A DNA stretch of 64,000 nt from UBA1563 sp037440065 (GCA_037440065.1 JBBIUV010000017.1:620001-684000); one strand, 5' to 3'; counted from the first letter of the stretch, positions 1-9,375 are shown. Numbers and translations: made by a program. Notes: a model not told the origin generated them from the sequence alone.

Positions 1-1422
1 TGTTCCTTCTTTAGGATTAAGATAAACATATCTTCCGTTGCAATCGGTTTTAACAGCAAGCGCTTTGTTGGTTCCTTTTAACCGAATTACAGCTGCATCG
101 CATCCTGGACCAACAACTGTATTTGTGCGGACCATCGAGTCATATTGCTCATACACCCATTTTTTAGAAACAAGATTTGGTGAAGAAAAAACTTTCAAAA
201 ATGTTTCGGAAATATTTTCCGGCTGTTTGATTTCATTTAGAGGATAATTTTTTGTTTCGAAAAGATAAGTGGGTTCCGCTGTTTCCCTGTAGTAAACAGG
301 TGCACCACCGCCGAGTACCAATTCGTGTGCTGGAAGTTCTGCTTTTTTTTCTTCAAGATATTCTATCTCCAAGTTACCGTCACTCGTTACTGCGCCGATG
401 GTCTCACAATGCAAATCCCATTTTTCAAAAATTTGTTTAACTCTTTCTTCACATCCTTTTTTAGCAACAACAAGCATTCTCTCTTGACTTTCAGAAAGCA
501 TAATTTCGTAAGCCGACATTCCCGCTTCACGAAGAGGAACTTTTGTAAGATCAATCTTCATTCCGGATTTTCCTTTTGCACTCATCTCTGAAGTTGAACA
601 GGAAATTCCTGCGGCACCCATATCTTGAATACCAACAATCAAACCTTCTCTAATAATTTCTAAAGAAGCTTCCAGTAAAAGTTTTTCCGTAAAAGGATCA
701 CCAACTTGTACCGAAGTTCTTTTAGCTTCCGATTCTTCCGAAATTTCTACCGACGCAAAAGTGGCTCCATGAATTCCATCTCTCCCGGTTGACGAACCGA
801 TAATCATAACCGGATTACCTTCACCTTCAGCAGTTGCTGAAGCGGTTTGTCCGATTTTAACAATTCCTACCGCCATAGCATTAATGAGGGGATTACCTTG
901 ATAACACTCATCAAAATAAACTTCGCCAGCCACGGTTGGAACACCAAAACTATTTCCGTAATCTCCGATTCCTTTTACAACTCCATCAAATAAATAACGG
1001 GTTCTTGCATCTTTTAAAGAACCGAAACGAAGTGAATTGAGCGATGCAATTGGTCTTGCGCCCATTGTAAAAATATCGCGCATAATTCCGCCAACACCGG
1101 TTGCCGCGCCTTGGTAAGGCTCCACTGCTGAAGGATGATTATGGCTTTCGATTTTAAAAGCTACAGCTAAACCATCACCGATGTCTACCAATCCTGCGTT
1201 TTCTTCACCGGCGCCAACGAGCAATTTGCCGCCGCTTCGCGGTAAGGTTTTCAAAAGTGCGATTGAATTTTTATAGCTGCAATGTTCACTCCACATTACA
1301 CTAAAAATTCCTAATTCAGTAAAATTTGGGGTACGACCCAGAATCTTACAAATTTTTTCGTATTCTTCTTCGTTTAATCCGTGCTCTATTGCTAAATCTA
1401 AAGTTACTTGAGGTTCTGTCAT
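1..1422 (-). CDS. purL: Phosphoribosylformylglycinamidine synthase subunit PurL (3' end outside window)
   Basis: Purine biosynthesis: converts FGAR to FGAM using ATP and ammonia from glutamine. Reading leftward from an ATG at 1422-1420, the frame stays open for 474 codons to the window edge, so the C-terminus is missing. Visible PurL hallmarks are the N-terminal MWSEHCSYKNS segment, an ESHNHPSAVEPYQGAATG stretch (FGAM synthase signature) and, near the edge, a PGCDAAVIRLKG segment followed by TDCNGRYVYLNP. The N-terminus matches the small PurL type that works with separate PurQ and PurS, because no long N-terminal extension is present. It is divergent from the secreted protein gene at 1556. 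Confidence 0.95.
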   Translation of the reverse strand, partial: MTEPQVTLDLAIEHGLNEEEYEKICKILGRTPNFTELGIFSVMWSEHCSYKNSIALLKTLPRSGGKLLVGAGEENAGLVDIGDGLAVAFKIESHNHPSAVEPYQGAATGVGGIMRDIFTMGARPIASLNSLRFGSLKDARTRYLFDGVVKGIGDYGNSFGVPTVAGEVYFDECYQGNPLINAMAVGIVKIGQTASATAEGEGNPVMIIGSSTGRDGIHGATFASVEISEESEAKRTSVQVGDPFTEKLLLEASLEIIREGLIVGIQDMGAAGISCSTSEMSAKGKSGMKIDLTKVPLREAGMSAYEIMLSESQERMLVVAKKGCEERVKQIFEKWDLHCETIGAVTSDGNLEIEYLEEKKAELPAHELVLGGGAPVYYRETAEPTYLFETKNYPLNEIKQPENISETFLKVFSSPNLVSKKWVYEQYDSMVRTNTVVGPGCDAAVIRLKGTNKALAVKTDCNGRYVYLNPKEGT

Positions 1423-1555
1423 ATTCTTTTCGAAGGTTAATTTTTACTATTCAAAATATAATGATTTAATTTTAGTTTGAACAGAGAATTAAATCAGTCA
1501 TAACGGAACTTTTGATTGAGAAATCCATCTAAATTCTAAAAGAAAGGATCGGATC

Positions 1556-2155
1556 ATGAAAAAACAATTACTACTTGCACTAGTTTTAGGATTTGCTATT
1601 TCTGCGCCAGGATTTGCTCAAGAAAAAGACTTAAAAGAAAAACTAAAACAAGTTGAAGGAAATCCCGAAAGCATCGTTGTAAAAACCGATAAAGGAACGG
1701 TAACTTTTGATAAAGCAGAAGCTGAAGAGTTGATGAAAATGTTAAAATCTAAAAAACATGCTAAAAAAGTAGTGGTCTTGGAGGGAGATGAAAATGAGTG
1801 CTGCGGCGATGATGTTGAAATTGATTTTGATGAGTTTTCCTTTCCTCCGCATAAATTCAAATTTCTTCATGATGGAGAATTAGACAGTAACCTCAGAATT
1901 GATCTTTCTGATATTATGGATTCCTTTGGCCCAAATAGAATTAAAAAGAAAATTGTTATCGAAAATAGAGACGGCAATAAAACCGTAACAGTTACAACCA
2001 GAGAACATGGAACAGAGCAAATCGAAATGTTTGAAGGTAAGGATGCGGAAAAATATATCGAAGAACACAAAAATGAAGCGTCAAAAAGTGAGTCTGTTCA
2101 AAAAGGAATGAAAAAGAAAGTTAAAAAAATAGTTGAAGATGATGAAAAGAAATAA
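1556..2155 (+). CDS. Secreted, highly charged hypothetical protein
   Basis: 199 residues with a clear signal peptide (about residues 1-22, hydrophobic core LLLALVLGFAIS, cleavage near FAQ-EK). The mature part is dominated by Lys, Glu and Asp, has a vicinal Cys pair (C82-C83 in ECCGDD), and ends in a Lys-rich, probably helical tail. The ATG is preceded by AAAGGA. I recognise no family. A role in the periplasm or at the surface is inferred only from the signal peptide. It is transcribed alone, divergent from purL and closed by a strong hairpin at 2175-2205. Confidence 0.75.
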   Translation: MKKQLLLALVLGFAISAPGFAQEKDLKEKLKQVEGNPESIVVKTDKGTVTFDKAEAEELMKMLKSKKHAKKVVVLEGDENECCGDDVEIDFDEFSFPPHKFKFLHDGELDSNLRIDLSDIMDSFGPNRIKKKIVIENRDGNKTVTVTTREHGTEQIEMFEGKDAEKYIEEHKNEASKSESVQKGMKKKVKKIVEDDEKK

Positions 2156-2174
2156 TGAATAAATGAAGTGAATG

Positions 2175-2205
2175 GAAAATGCCGGTCGATAAAGCCGGCA
2201 TTTTC
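2175..2205. terminator. Bidirectional intrinsic terminator
   Basis: Perfect 11-bp inverted repeat (GAAAATGCCGG at 2175-2185, complement at 2195-2205) with a 9-nt loop, flanked by T-rich sequence on the plus side and A-rich sequence on the other. It sits between convergent genes ending at 2155 and 2209 and can serve both. Confidence 0.85.
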
Positions 2206-2208
2206 ATT

Positions 2209-2913
2209 TTAAAACTTCAAGTACTCTTCCCAAATTTTGAAAAGTTTGTATGTTGCTAGAATATCTTTTCCACAGTAAACGGCAATGTCTTTAATTCTTC
2301 CCGCTTGATATAAATTCTGTACTTCCATTCCCGAAACTTCGTGGGATTTTGGAGACTTAATTCCAAACGCATGGCAATAAAAATCGAGATTGAATTTTCT
2401 CGTGGCACTATAAAACGTAAATTGCTCAAGAAGATCAACATGAAGTTTGGTATCGTAACGGTACCCCATAAAGTTTTTCGGTGGTTTAACATTTAACATT
2501 GCTGAACGCATCATTAAAAAGGGAATGTCAAAGTTTCTTCCATTGAATGTGATCACCTGGTCGGTCTTTTCCAATACACCCCAAAATCTTTCAAGCATAA
2601 CTTTTTCATGAAAACCCTTGTAAACTATCTTCCCGTCTTCAGATTGCCATTCTGCTTCGGTTTCATTCTCGTAATAAACAAAAGATTTTTCATTTTGTAC
2701 GTCAAACATGCCGATAGCAACTACTTTAGCTGTGTACGGATAAAGACTTAAAAATCTTTCAGCGTCGTCACTTTTTTGCTGACGAATATTTTCGTCAGTT
2801 TCTTTCAGGGCTTCGCGAAGCAAATATTCTTGTTGACTTTCCGCAAGATCAGCAAGTTTACATCCGCTTGTTTCAATATCAAAAACAATTTGTCTTTTTG
2901 ATTTTGTTGCCAT
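2209..2913 (-). CDS. DEDDy-family 3'-5' exonuclease (YprB/PolB-exonuclease-like RNase H fold)
   Basis: 234-residue stand-alone exonuclease domain. Exo I motif is FDIETSG (D12, E14), Exo II is the FNGRNFDIPFL segment, and Exo III is YCGKD (the Tyr-x3-Asp of the DEDDy type). These acidic residues bind the two catalytic metals in this superfamily. No polymerase or helicase domain is attached. The family is predicted to trim DNA or RNA 3' ends; the actual substrate cannot be read from the sequence. First gene in the window of a long minus-strand run. Confidence 0.85.
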   Translation of the reverse strand: MATKSKRQIVFDIETSGCKLADLAESQQEYLLREALKETDENIRQQKSDDAERFLSLYPYTAKVVAIGMFDVQNEKSFVYYENETEAEWQSEDGKIVYKGFHEKVMLERFWGVLEKTDQVITFNGRNFDIPFLMMRSAMLNVKPPKNFMGYRYDTKLHVDLLEQFTFYSATRKFNLDFYCHAFGIKSPKSHEVSGMEVQNLYQAGRIKDIAVYCGKDILATYKLFKIWEEYLKF

Positions 2914-2939
2914 ACAATCCTCCTAATTTAATTATTTCC

Positions 2940-3383
2940 TTATCTTAAAATTTTTAGTCCGGGTTCATAATTTTTTATCACATCAATCATGTGTTGTTTA
3001 ATAGTGATTGGCTTTTTCGTTTTTGCATCAACGTGAACAAAAATCCCGGCGCCATCCGCGACGATCTCTTTAGTTGTATCTTTAATAATGATATGTTCAA
3101 AACCATACGATGAATTTTTGATGAAAGAAACACGACTAAAGATGATCAACTTCTCATCGTAAAATGCATGCGATTTATAATTCACCTCGTTCCTCACCAT
3201 AAAAAAAACATCGCCGGTTGTGAAAATTCCGGCTTCCGGTAGTAATCCCAAATCTTTAATATATTGAAGCCGCGCGTATTCGAAGTAATTTAGATACACA
3301 GCATTATTACAGACACCAAGCATGTCAACCTCATGAAATCTAACGGTAACCGAGGTGTGATGTTTAAAATGTTGAATATTCAT
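2940..3383 (-). CDS. Acyl-CoA thioesterase, 4HBT hotdog family (YbgC-like)
   Basis: 147 residues with the 4-hydroxybenzoyl-CoA thioesterase fingerprint near the N-terminus: HEVDMLGVCNNAVYLNYFEY, where the Asp of VDMLG is the expected catalytic acid. The family hydrolyses acyl-CoA thioesters in the cytoplasm; chain-length preference cannot be inferred. It lies 26 bases downstream of nothing recognisable in the pathway sense, between the exonuclease and threonine aldolase genes. Confidence 0.85.
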   Translation of the reverse strand: MNIQHFKHHTSVTVRFHEVDMLGVCNNAVYLNYFEYARLQYIKDLGLLPEAGIFTTGDVFFMVRNEVNYKSHAFYDEKLIIFSRVSFIKNSSYGFEHIIIKDTTKEIVADGAGIFVHVDAKTKKPITIKQHMIDVIKNYEPGLKILR

Positions 3384-3434
3384 TTTGTATTTTCAAATTA
3401 AAATAGCGTAATGATCATATTTCACAATAATTCC

Positions 3435-4466
3435 CTAATTAAAAACTTCATCCAATATTTGTTTTGCTTTTTCTATTTCTTCAAATCTAACGTCAAGATG
3501 AGTTACCGCGCGTAAAGCTGTAGCTGTCCCAACTGAAAGAAGCAAACCTTTTTCCTTACACTTTATTTGCGCCTCTTCGATCGACATCGTCAGAGGTTCA
3601 AAAATAATGATGTTGGTTTGAACGGCTTCCAGGTTCACTTTTAATTTGGGATTTGCGGAAATTGCTTTTGCAAGCATTTGCGCTTTTTCGTGATCTTCTT
3701 TTAATCTCTCTCGATTATTTTTCAATGCAAATAATCCGGCTGCTGCAAGAATTCCAACTTGCCGCATTCCACCGCCCCAAGCTTTTCTAACACGAAACGC
3801 TTTATCAATAAAATCCTTTGACCCGGCGATAATCGAACCGACAGGTGCACCTAATCCCTTCGATAAGCAGCATGAGACAGTATCGAAATGTGAAACATAT
3901 TCCTCAACAGAAATTCCCGTTGCAGCCGAGGCATTCCAAATTCTAGCGCCATCTAGATGAAAGAAAAGATTGTGTTTCTTTGCAACATGTTTCAGTGCAA
4001 TAATATTTTCAATCGGGTGAATTGCACCGCTTGCGCGATTGTGAGTATTTTCAACTTCAATAACTTTAGTTCGGGGCATATAATAAGCACTTACAGGGCG
4101 AATTGCATCTTCTGCTTGCTGCGGAGTAAATACGCCAAGTTTTCCTTCAACCGGATAAATTTGTATTCCGCTTAATGATGAAGGGGAACCGGATTCATAA
4201 TTAAAAATGTGGGCATTTTTTTCGCAGATAGCTTCATCACCGGGATTTGTTAACACATTCAGACAAATTTGATTTCCCATCACTCCTGAAGAAACAAACA
4301 AAGCAGCTTCTTTTCCGAGTAACTGTGCGGCAAATCGTTCAAGTTCGTTTACAGTTGGATCTTCTTTGAAAACATCGTCGCCAACTTCTGCTTCATACAT
4401 TGCTTTGCGCATCGCTTGAGATGGATGCGTAACTGTATCACTTCTCAGATCAATAAATTTTTTCAT
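3435..4466 (-). CDS. ltaE: Low-specificity L-threonine aldolase
   Basis: 343-residue PLP enzyme of fold type I, cleaving L-threonine or allo-threonine to glycine and acetaldehyde. The start FIDLRSDTVTHPSQAMR is the family signature, HLDGARIWNA is the PLP-pyridine Asp region, and the Schiff-base lysine is K203 in CLSKGLGAPVGS. Length is typical. Separated by 22 bases from lnt and probably co-transcribed with it. Confidence 0.92.
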   Translation of the reverse strand: MKKFIDLRSDTVTHPSQAMRKAMYEAEVGDDVFKEDPTVNELERFAAQLLGKEAALFVSSGVMGNQICLNVLTNPGDEAICEKNAHIFNYESGSPSSLSGIQIYPVEGKLGVFTPQQAEDAIRPVSAYYMPRTKVIEVENTHNRASGAIHPIENIIALKHVAKKHNLFFHLDGARIWNASAATGISVEEYVSHFDTVSCCLSKGLGAPVGSIIAGSKDFIDKAFRVRKAWGGGMRQVGILAAAGLFALKNNRERLKEDHEKAQMLAKAISANPKLKVNLEAVQTNIIIFEPLTMSIEEAQIKCKEKGLLLSVGTATALRAVTHLDVRFEEIEKAKQILDEVFN

Positions 4467-4488
4467 ACTTCATACATGTTATAATTTA

Positions 4489-6171
4489 TCAAACATTTTT
4501 AAACCTAGATCTCAACTTAAGCAAAACAAAGATTCCAACAATCCATAATGACAAAGCACTGCTGACGACCGGGAAAATGAATGGATGGAGTGTGTAAAAT
4601 GTTTTTTCATTATTCAAATTCACGTAGCCAACAAGAACATCTTTCGTGTACATTTTTGTTTCAGCTACCGTAACACCAAGCGGATTTATGATGCAACTTA
4701 TTCCTCCGTTAGCTGCACGGACAATGCTTCTTCTATTTTCTACGGCGCGTAAAACAGAAATTTCTTTATGTTGATAAGGACCGCTCGTGTTTCCGTACCA
4801 GCTATCGTTAGTAACTACAGCAATCATCTCGGAACCACGTTGTGCAAAGGAAGCGATGAATTCGGGAAAGATCGACTCATAACAAACCACGGCGTTGATG
4901 TTTGTTGTTTGTCGATGGTTTTGTGTTGGATGAGTAGTATCTAATTCATAATTCGTAGTTCGTAATTTGAAGTTGCAAGTATCTCGTCCAATGTTCCAGC
5001 CACCGAGTCCAACTCCCCATTTTATTAAATCACCAAGGAAAGGAAGTTGATCGGCGAAAGGAGTATGCTCGCCAAACGGAACAAGTTTCATTTTACCATA
5101 AGCTTGAATGTTAACGCTATCGGGATTAAAAAGAAGTATCCCATTGTAATTGCAATAGTAAAATTTTCCGGCGGTACTGTATTTTGCATCGGACGGAGCT
5201 TTGGTGGAATCAAAGTAAGCGATAAAATTCGGCATCCCGGTTAACAAAGGAACGTGGAAAGAATTAACAAAATTTCTTATTGAATCTCTGGTTTGATAAT
5301 ATTCTCCTGAAAGAAGGTAAACGGGAAGAGATGTTTCAGGCCAAATGACTATTTCCGCTTTTTTTGTAACAGCTTTGCGGGATAAATCAAGATATCCACT
5401 TGTAATTTCATCTAAATTCCCTCCCGACCATTTTTCATAAGGATCCAAATTTGGTTGGATTAATCCAACGCGAATTTTTTTATCACTTTCTTTGAATGAA
5501 TTAACTTTAACAACACCATAAATAATTGGAAGAATTATTAATAATAAAGCTATGACAAGGGGAAGTTTGTATTTATTCTTTTTAAAATAATGCCGGTAAC
5601 TTATAAAGAATAAAAGATTGACAAACACAATCACTAAAGAAAGACCATACACACCGATTACATCGGCAATTTGAATAAAGTGTAAAAATTTTGTCTGAGA
5701 ATTTCCTAGGGTAATCCATGGGAATTGAAAATCGGTTAGCGAATAACAATATTCGTAACAAACCCAAAAGAATGGGAAAAGCAACATGGCTACTTTTCTT
5801 GAAAAGGATTTTAAGGCGAAATAGAAAAGTGTTGAACCGATTAAAAAAAGTAACGGATTGAAGAACAACAGCACAAATCCGGAAAGCATTAAAAAGTAAT
5901 CTTTTCCTACGGTAAATCCGCCAACCCAATAAACCGTTAGTAGCGAAAATACAAATGCCATGAAATACGTCGCACGGTTAATTTCTGCAAGCGTTTCTCT
6001 TTTTTCAAGTACGATGAAGTAAGGAATTAATCCAACAAAAGCAAAGCAGTGAAACGGTAACGGAGGAAAAGACAAAGCGAGAAGAATACCGCTTAAAGAA
6101 AGGAGAATAAGCTCTTTTCTCTTCTTTATTTTCTCTTCAGAGGTAAGTTTTTTTTTTTGAAACAAACGCAA
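4489..6171 (-). CDS. lnt: Apolipoprotein N-acyltransferase with an in-frame repeat insertion
   Basis: Inner-membrane enzyme that N-acylates the lipid-modified Cys of lipoproteins. 560 residues: about seven hydrophobic helices (residues 20-220) then a nitrilase domain. The catalytic triad is visible: E279 in IVIWPETSLP, K362 in KLVPFGEHTPF, C430 in AVVCYESIFPEF. Between K362 and C430 lies a Thr/Asn-rich stretch (about residues 397-426) encoded by two runs of 7-nt repeats (4897-4917 and 4941-4968); it is not expected in the family and makes the protein somewhat long. The DedA gene ends its frame one base upstream, so the two are probably co-translated. Confidence 0.92.
   Translation of the reverse strand: MRLFQKKKLTSEEKIKKRKELILLSLSGILLALSFPPLPFHCFAFVGLIPYFIVLEKRETLAEINRATYFMAFVFSLLTVYWVGGFTVGKDYFLMLSGFVLLFFNPLLFLIGSTLFYFALKSFSRKVAMLLFPFFWVCYEYCYSLTDFQFPWITLGNSQTKFLHFIQIADVIGVYGLSLVIVFVNLLFFISYRHYFKKNKYKLPLVIALLLIILPIIYGVVKVNSFKESDKKIRVGLIQPNLDPYEKWSGGNLDEITSGYLDLSRKAVTKKAEIVIWPETSLPVYLLSGEYYQTRDSIRNFVNSFHVPLLTGMPNFIAYFDSTKAPSDAKYSTAGKFYYCNYNGILLFNPDSVNIQAYGKMKLVPFGEHTPFADQLPFLGDLIKWGVGLGGWNIGRDTCNFKLRTTNYELDTTHPTQNHRQTTNINAVVCYESIFPEFIASFAQRGSEMIAVVTNDSWYGNTSGPYQHKEISVLRAVENRRSIVRAANGGISCIINPLGVTVAETKMYTKDVLVGYVNLNNEKTFYTLHPFIFPVVSSALSLWIVGIFVLLKLRSRFKNV
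4897..4968. repeat. Two heptanucleotide-period repeat runs inside lnt
   Basis: At 4941-4968 there are four consecutive imperfect heptads (CTAATTC, ATAATTC, GTAGTTC, GTAATTT). At 4897-4917 there are three of another family (GATGTTT, GTTGTTT, GTCGATG). Period 7 is not a codon multiple, yet the reading frame of lnt stays open. Similar 7-nt-period tracts occur at 10723 and 20158. Confidence 0.7.
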
Positions 6172-6172
6172 A

Positions 6173-6775
6173 TTAGCCCTTCCTCTTTAACAAATATTTT
6201 ACTAAAAAATAGATAGCAATTATTGCAGTGATTATTAGAATTCCTTTAGTGTAGGTAGAAAGGAAATGATCAATCGTCGCTAAATTATAACCGAAAAGAA
6301 TTCCAAGTCCCAACAATATCGCATTCCATACAATTGAACCTAGCGAAGAAAAAAGAATTGTTCTCTTTACATTCAATTCAGATAATCCTGCAAAAAAAGA
6401 AATAACTGCTCTGATGCCGGAGAGAAAACGGTTGAATAGGATCAGCATAAATCCATACTTAACAAACCACTCTTCAGCCTTGATAACAGCTTCTGGAGAA
6501 ATAAATTTTAACTTCTTGGTATGAATAAGTTTTCTATCGGTCTGGAGCCCTATGTAATAAAGCGCCATAAATCCAATTTCGCTCCCTAAACTTGAAAGGA
6601 CCAGTGCGAGAAAAAAATTAATCGTTCCGTGAATAATAAGTGACCCTGCAAGCACTACGACTACATCACTAGGAGATGGTGGAAACAAGTTCTCGATAAA
6701 CGGAATTAGGATGATCAAACTATAAATTAAAAGCGGATCGTAAGAAGAGAGTGAAGTGAAAATATGTTCAAACAT
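6173..6775 (-). CDS. DedA family (VTT/SNARE-associated domain) membrane protein
   Basis: 200 residues, mostly hydrophobic helices. DedA marks are the ENLFPPSPSDVVVVLAG segment near residue 28, the GSEIGFMALYYIG helix, and the FNRFLSGIRAVISFFAGLS segment with its conserved Arg residues. The family acts in membrane lipid (undecaprenyl phosphate or phospholipid) translocation and envelope homeostasis. It starts one base before the ispF stop and ends next to lnt, so it sits inside an envelope/isoprenoid operon. Confidence 0.9.
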   Translation of the reverse strand: MFEHIFTSLSSYDPLLIYSLIILIPFIENLFPPSPSDVVVVLAGSLIIHGTINFFLALVLSSLGSEIGFMALYYIGLQTDRKLIHTKKLKFISPEAVIKAEEWFVKYGFMLILFNRFLSGIRAVISFFAGLSELNVKRTILFSSLGSIVWNAILLGLGILFGYNLATIDHFLSTYTKGILIITAIIAIYFLVKYLLKRKG

Positions 6776-7267
6776 TTAAGAATTTCTTTTTGTAAGTAGT
6801 ATTGTAGCAAAAGCGGCAGCGCCTTCTTCTCTCCCAGTGAATCCCAATTTTTCTGTCGTTGTTGCTTTGATTGAAATTTGATTCGTTTCAACATTTAAAA
6901 TATCTGAGATCACTAAAGTCATTTTCTCAACGAAGGGAAGGATTTTTGGTTTTTCAAGTAAAAGGGTTGCATCCAGATTTGAGACTTCATATTCATGTTG
7001 ATTAATCAATTCATTTACATGACGTAGTAATATTTTAGAATCGATATCTTTATACTTTTCGCTTGTGTCCGGGAAATGTTTTCCGATATCCCCAAGCGCA
7101 AGCGCACCAAGCATGGCATCGCATATTGCGTGCAACAAAACATCGGCGTCCGAATGACCAAGTAATCCTTTATGAAAAGGAATTTCGACTCCACCGAGAA
7201 AGAGTTTTCTTCCTTCGGCAAATTGATGAACGTCAAAACCGTTGCCTATTCTAATTTGTTGTTTCAC
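6776..7267 (-). CDS. ispF: 2-C-methyl-D-erythritol 2,4-cyclodiphosphate synthase
   Basis: 163 residues, the usual length. It cyclises CDP-methylerythritol 2-phosphate in the MEP isoprenoid pathway. Zinc ligands are expected from D12-x-H14 (GFDVHQF) and the His in the GHSDADVLLHAICDAMLGAL signature; the C-terminal TTTEKLGFTGREEG loop is also present. Its start overlaps the last base of the acylphosphatase gene (7267), implying coupled translation. Confidence 0.96.
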   Translation of the reverse strand: MKQQIRIGNGFDVHQFAEGRKLFLGGVEIPFHKGLLGHSDADVLLHAICDAMLGALALGDIGKHFPDTSEKYKDIDSKILLRHVNELINQHEYEVSNLDATLLLEKPKILPFVEKMTLVISDILNVETNQISIKATTTEKLGFTGREEGAAAFATILLTKRNS

Positions 7268-7560
7268 TATCTAATCTCAAATGATGAAAATTCTGCATTA
7301 AAAGTTGTCCACATAATTGAAAAAGTTTTTACGTACGAATGAGACGGACCGATTTTCATTTGCTCAAAAAGCTCCATGATATTTATTTTTTCTCCTTCAA
7401 CTACGGCTAGCACTTCACCGGAATAAAGATTTTTCACATATCCTTTAATATTTAATTTCAGGGCTGTGCGCAAAACAAAATAACGGAAGCCTACACCTTG
7501 AACGAGTCCGCCTACGATTATTTCGGCACGTGATAATTCAGTTTTTATTTTTTCGGCCAT
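7267..7560 (-). CDS. acyP: Acylphosphatase
   Basis: 97 residues, the classical small alpha/beta fold. The phosphate-binding loop is GLVQGVGFRYF with catalytic R26, and N44 in GYVKNLYSGEV is the second active-site residue. It hydrolyses carboxyl-phosphate bonds of acyl phosphates. The start overlaps the 3' end of the EamA gene by 16 bases and the stop overlaps ispF by one base, so it is embedded in the operon. Confidence 0.93.
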   Translation of the reverse strand: MAEKIKTELSRAEIIVGGLVQGVGFRYFVLRTALKLNIKGYVKNLYSGEVLAVVEGEKINIMELFEQMKIGPSHSYVKTFSIMWTTFNAEFSSFEIR

Positions 7561-8453
7561 AGCTCTGAAGTAAGTATTCCTAAAAAGATAAAAGCAGCGC
7601 CAGCTATTCCAAAGTTAGATAATTTTTCATTTATGAAGAAATAAGCTGTAACTGCCGCAAAAATCGGTTCCATTGAAAAAATTATGCTTGCTCGTGTTGG
7701 AGTTACTGCCTGTTGAAATTTTGTCTGCATACTTGTTGTTAAAATTGTTGCGAACAACGTCGTATAAAGAATGGCAATTACAACTTCACTATTTAAAACC
7801 ATTTTAACTGGTTCAATCTGCAAAAGTGAAAAGACTAAAACCGAAATAATACTTAACAATCCCGTAACCGATATTTGCGCAAAAGTTAAAAAACGGTGAT
7901 TCTGGTTCGCACTGATTTTATCAAGATACACGATATACACCGCGTAAAACACTGCGCAAATGAGTGTAAGAAAATCACCAAAATTAAAACCTTCGCTTAG
8001 TTCAGAAAAAATACTGAAAAGCGAATTTTCTTTGCTTGAAAGAAAAATAATTCCAACGGTTACTAAAAAAACGCCGAGCATATTTCCAAGCGTGGGAACT
8101 CGTTTTTCAATTATCGTTTGCAAAATTGGAGTAAATAAAACGAACGTACCTGTAATGAATGCCGATTTTGTAGCTGTTGTATATTGCAACCCGATCGTTT
8201 GCACCGCAAAACCGATATACAAAAAAACTCCGAGAATAAATCCTTCACTCAACTGTTTTTTTGTGATCGTTTTGAACAATTGAAACACAATCGGCAACAA
8301 AAATAATGAAGCAATAAAAAAACGGATTGAGACAAACATCATCGGAGAGATGTGCGCGAGCGCCGATTTGATCATCACAAACGTTCCGCCCCAAATCAGC
8401 GTGTTGCTAAATAACGCGCCTTCTGCAATAATTTGTTTCTTATTGATTCTCAC
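7545..8453 (-). CDS. EamA/DMT family transporter
   Basis: 302 residues forming about ten transmembrane helices as two repeated EamA halves (around residues 10-140 and 155-295). The first half has the LIWGGTFVMIKSAL start and the second has RASIIFSMEPIFAAVTAYF, both typical of drug/metabolite transporters. Substrate is not predictable. It lies 19 bases after the era stop and overlaps acyP. Confidence 0.88.
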   Translation of the reverse strand: MRINKKQIIAEGALFSNTLIWGGTFVMIKSALAHISPMMFVSIRFFIASLFLLPIVFQLFKTITKKQLSEGFILGVFLYIGFAVQTIGLQYTTATKSAFITGTFVLFTPILQTIIEKRVPTLGNMLGVFLVTVGIIFLSSKENSLFSIFSELSEGFNFGDFLTLICAVFYAVYIVYLDKISANQNHRFLTFAQISVTGLLSIISVLVFSLLQIEPVKMVLNSEVVIAILYTTLFATILTTSMQTKFQQAVTPTRASIIFSMEPIFAAVTAYFFINEKLSNFGIAGAAFIFLGILTSELWPKK

Positions 8454-8472
8454 TTAGCAATACCGTTAGCGT

Positions 8473-9375
8473 TTATTCATCACTATACCCAAGAGAGCGA
8501 AGCATGTTTTCATTTTTCCTCCAATTTTCTTTTACTTTAACGCGAAGGTCAAGAAAAACCTCGCGCTCAAGAAATGCTTCAATTTCTTTTCTTGCTGTGG
8601 CGCCGATTTTCTTGATTCCGGCACCGTCTTTTCCTATTAAAATTTTTCTTTGCGATTCCTTCTCTACATAAATTTCCGCCTCAATATAATCTTTTCTTCC
8701 TTCTCGTTCTTTAAAATCAAGGATTGCAACTTCAGTGCTGTAGGGGATTTCATCTTCATAAAATAAAAATATTTTTTCTCGAATAAATTCTGAAACAAAA
8801 AACCGTTCGTTTCTGTCGGAAAGTGCATCATCCGGGTAATATTTCGGATGTTCGGGTAAATAGTGCAAAATAAGCGTGATTAAAACATCGATCTGAAATT
8901 TTTCCTGTGCTGAAACCGCGATGATTTCATCAAACAGATTTAATTGATAGAGCGATTCAATTTCTTCCGAAACTTTTTCCTGAGAGATAAGATCAACTTT
9001 TGTCAATACTAAAATTTTCTTTTTAGAAGTTTTCTGTAACACTTCATTGACTAAATTTTCTTTAAGAATATCGCGATGAATGCCTTTGGCAGAGCATTCG
9101 GCAAGGGCTAAAACAACATCAGAATCTGCCACGGCAGAATGTACCGCCTCAATCATTTTTTGCTGCAGAAGATATTTGGGTTCAAGGATGCCGGGTGTAT
9201 CTAAAAAAATAATTTGGTAATCATCTTCCGATAAAATCCCTATAATATTTTTACGCGTGGTCTGCGGTTTATTGGTAGCAATCGAGAACTTCAACTTTAA
9301 AAAAGAATTTAGTAAAGTCGATTTCCCGGCGTTCGGTTTGCCGATAATACTCACGTATCCCGATTTAACTTCCAT
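8473..9375 (-). CDS. era: GTPase Era
   Basis: 300 residues; essential GTPase that binds the 3' end of 16S rRNA during 30S maturation. G1 is GKPNAGKST, the conserved switch is NKPQTTRKNIIG, G3 is DTPG, and G4 is TKVD (Thr replacing the usual Asn). The C-terminal KH domain carries IGKDGAGIKKIG. Length and order match Era. The upstream gap 9376-9552 holds its probable promoter region and an 11-bp direct repeat. Confidence 0.96.
   Translation of the reverse strand: MEVKSGYVSIIGKPNAGKSTLLNSFLKLKFSIATNKPQTTRKNIIGILSEDDYQIIFLDTPGILEPKYLLQQKMIEAVHSAVADSDVVLALAECSAKGIHRDILKENLVNEVLQKTSKKKILVLTKVDLISQEKVSEEIESLYQLNLFDEIIAVSAQEKFQIDVLITLILHYLPEHPKYYPDDALSDRNERFFVSEFIREKIFLFYEDEIPYSTEVAILDFKEREGRKDYIEAEIYVEKESQRKILIGKDGAGIKKIGATARKEIEAFLEREVFLDLRVKVKENWRKNENMLRSLGYSDE

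Noticed and set aside
1..591. Plus-strand open frames in the first 600 bases
   Set aside because: They are shadows of purL on the minus strand, whose conserved motifs run through the region.
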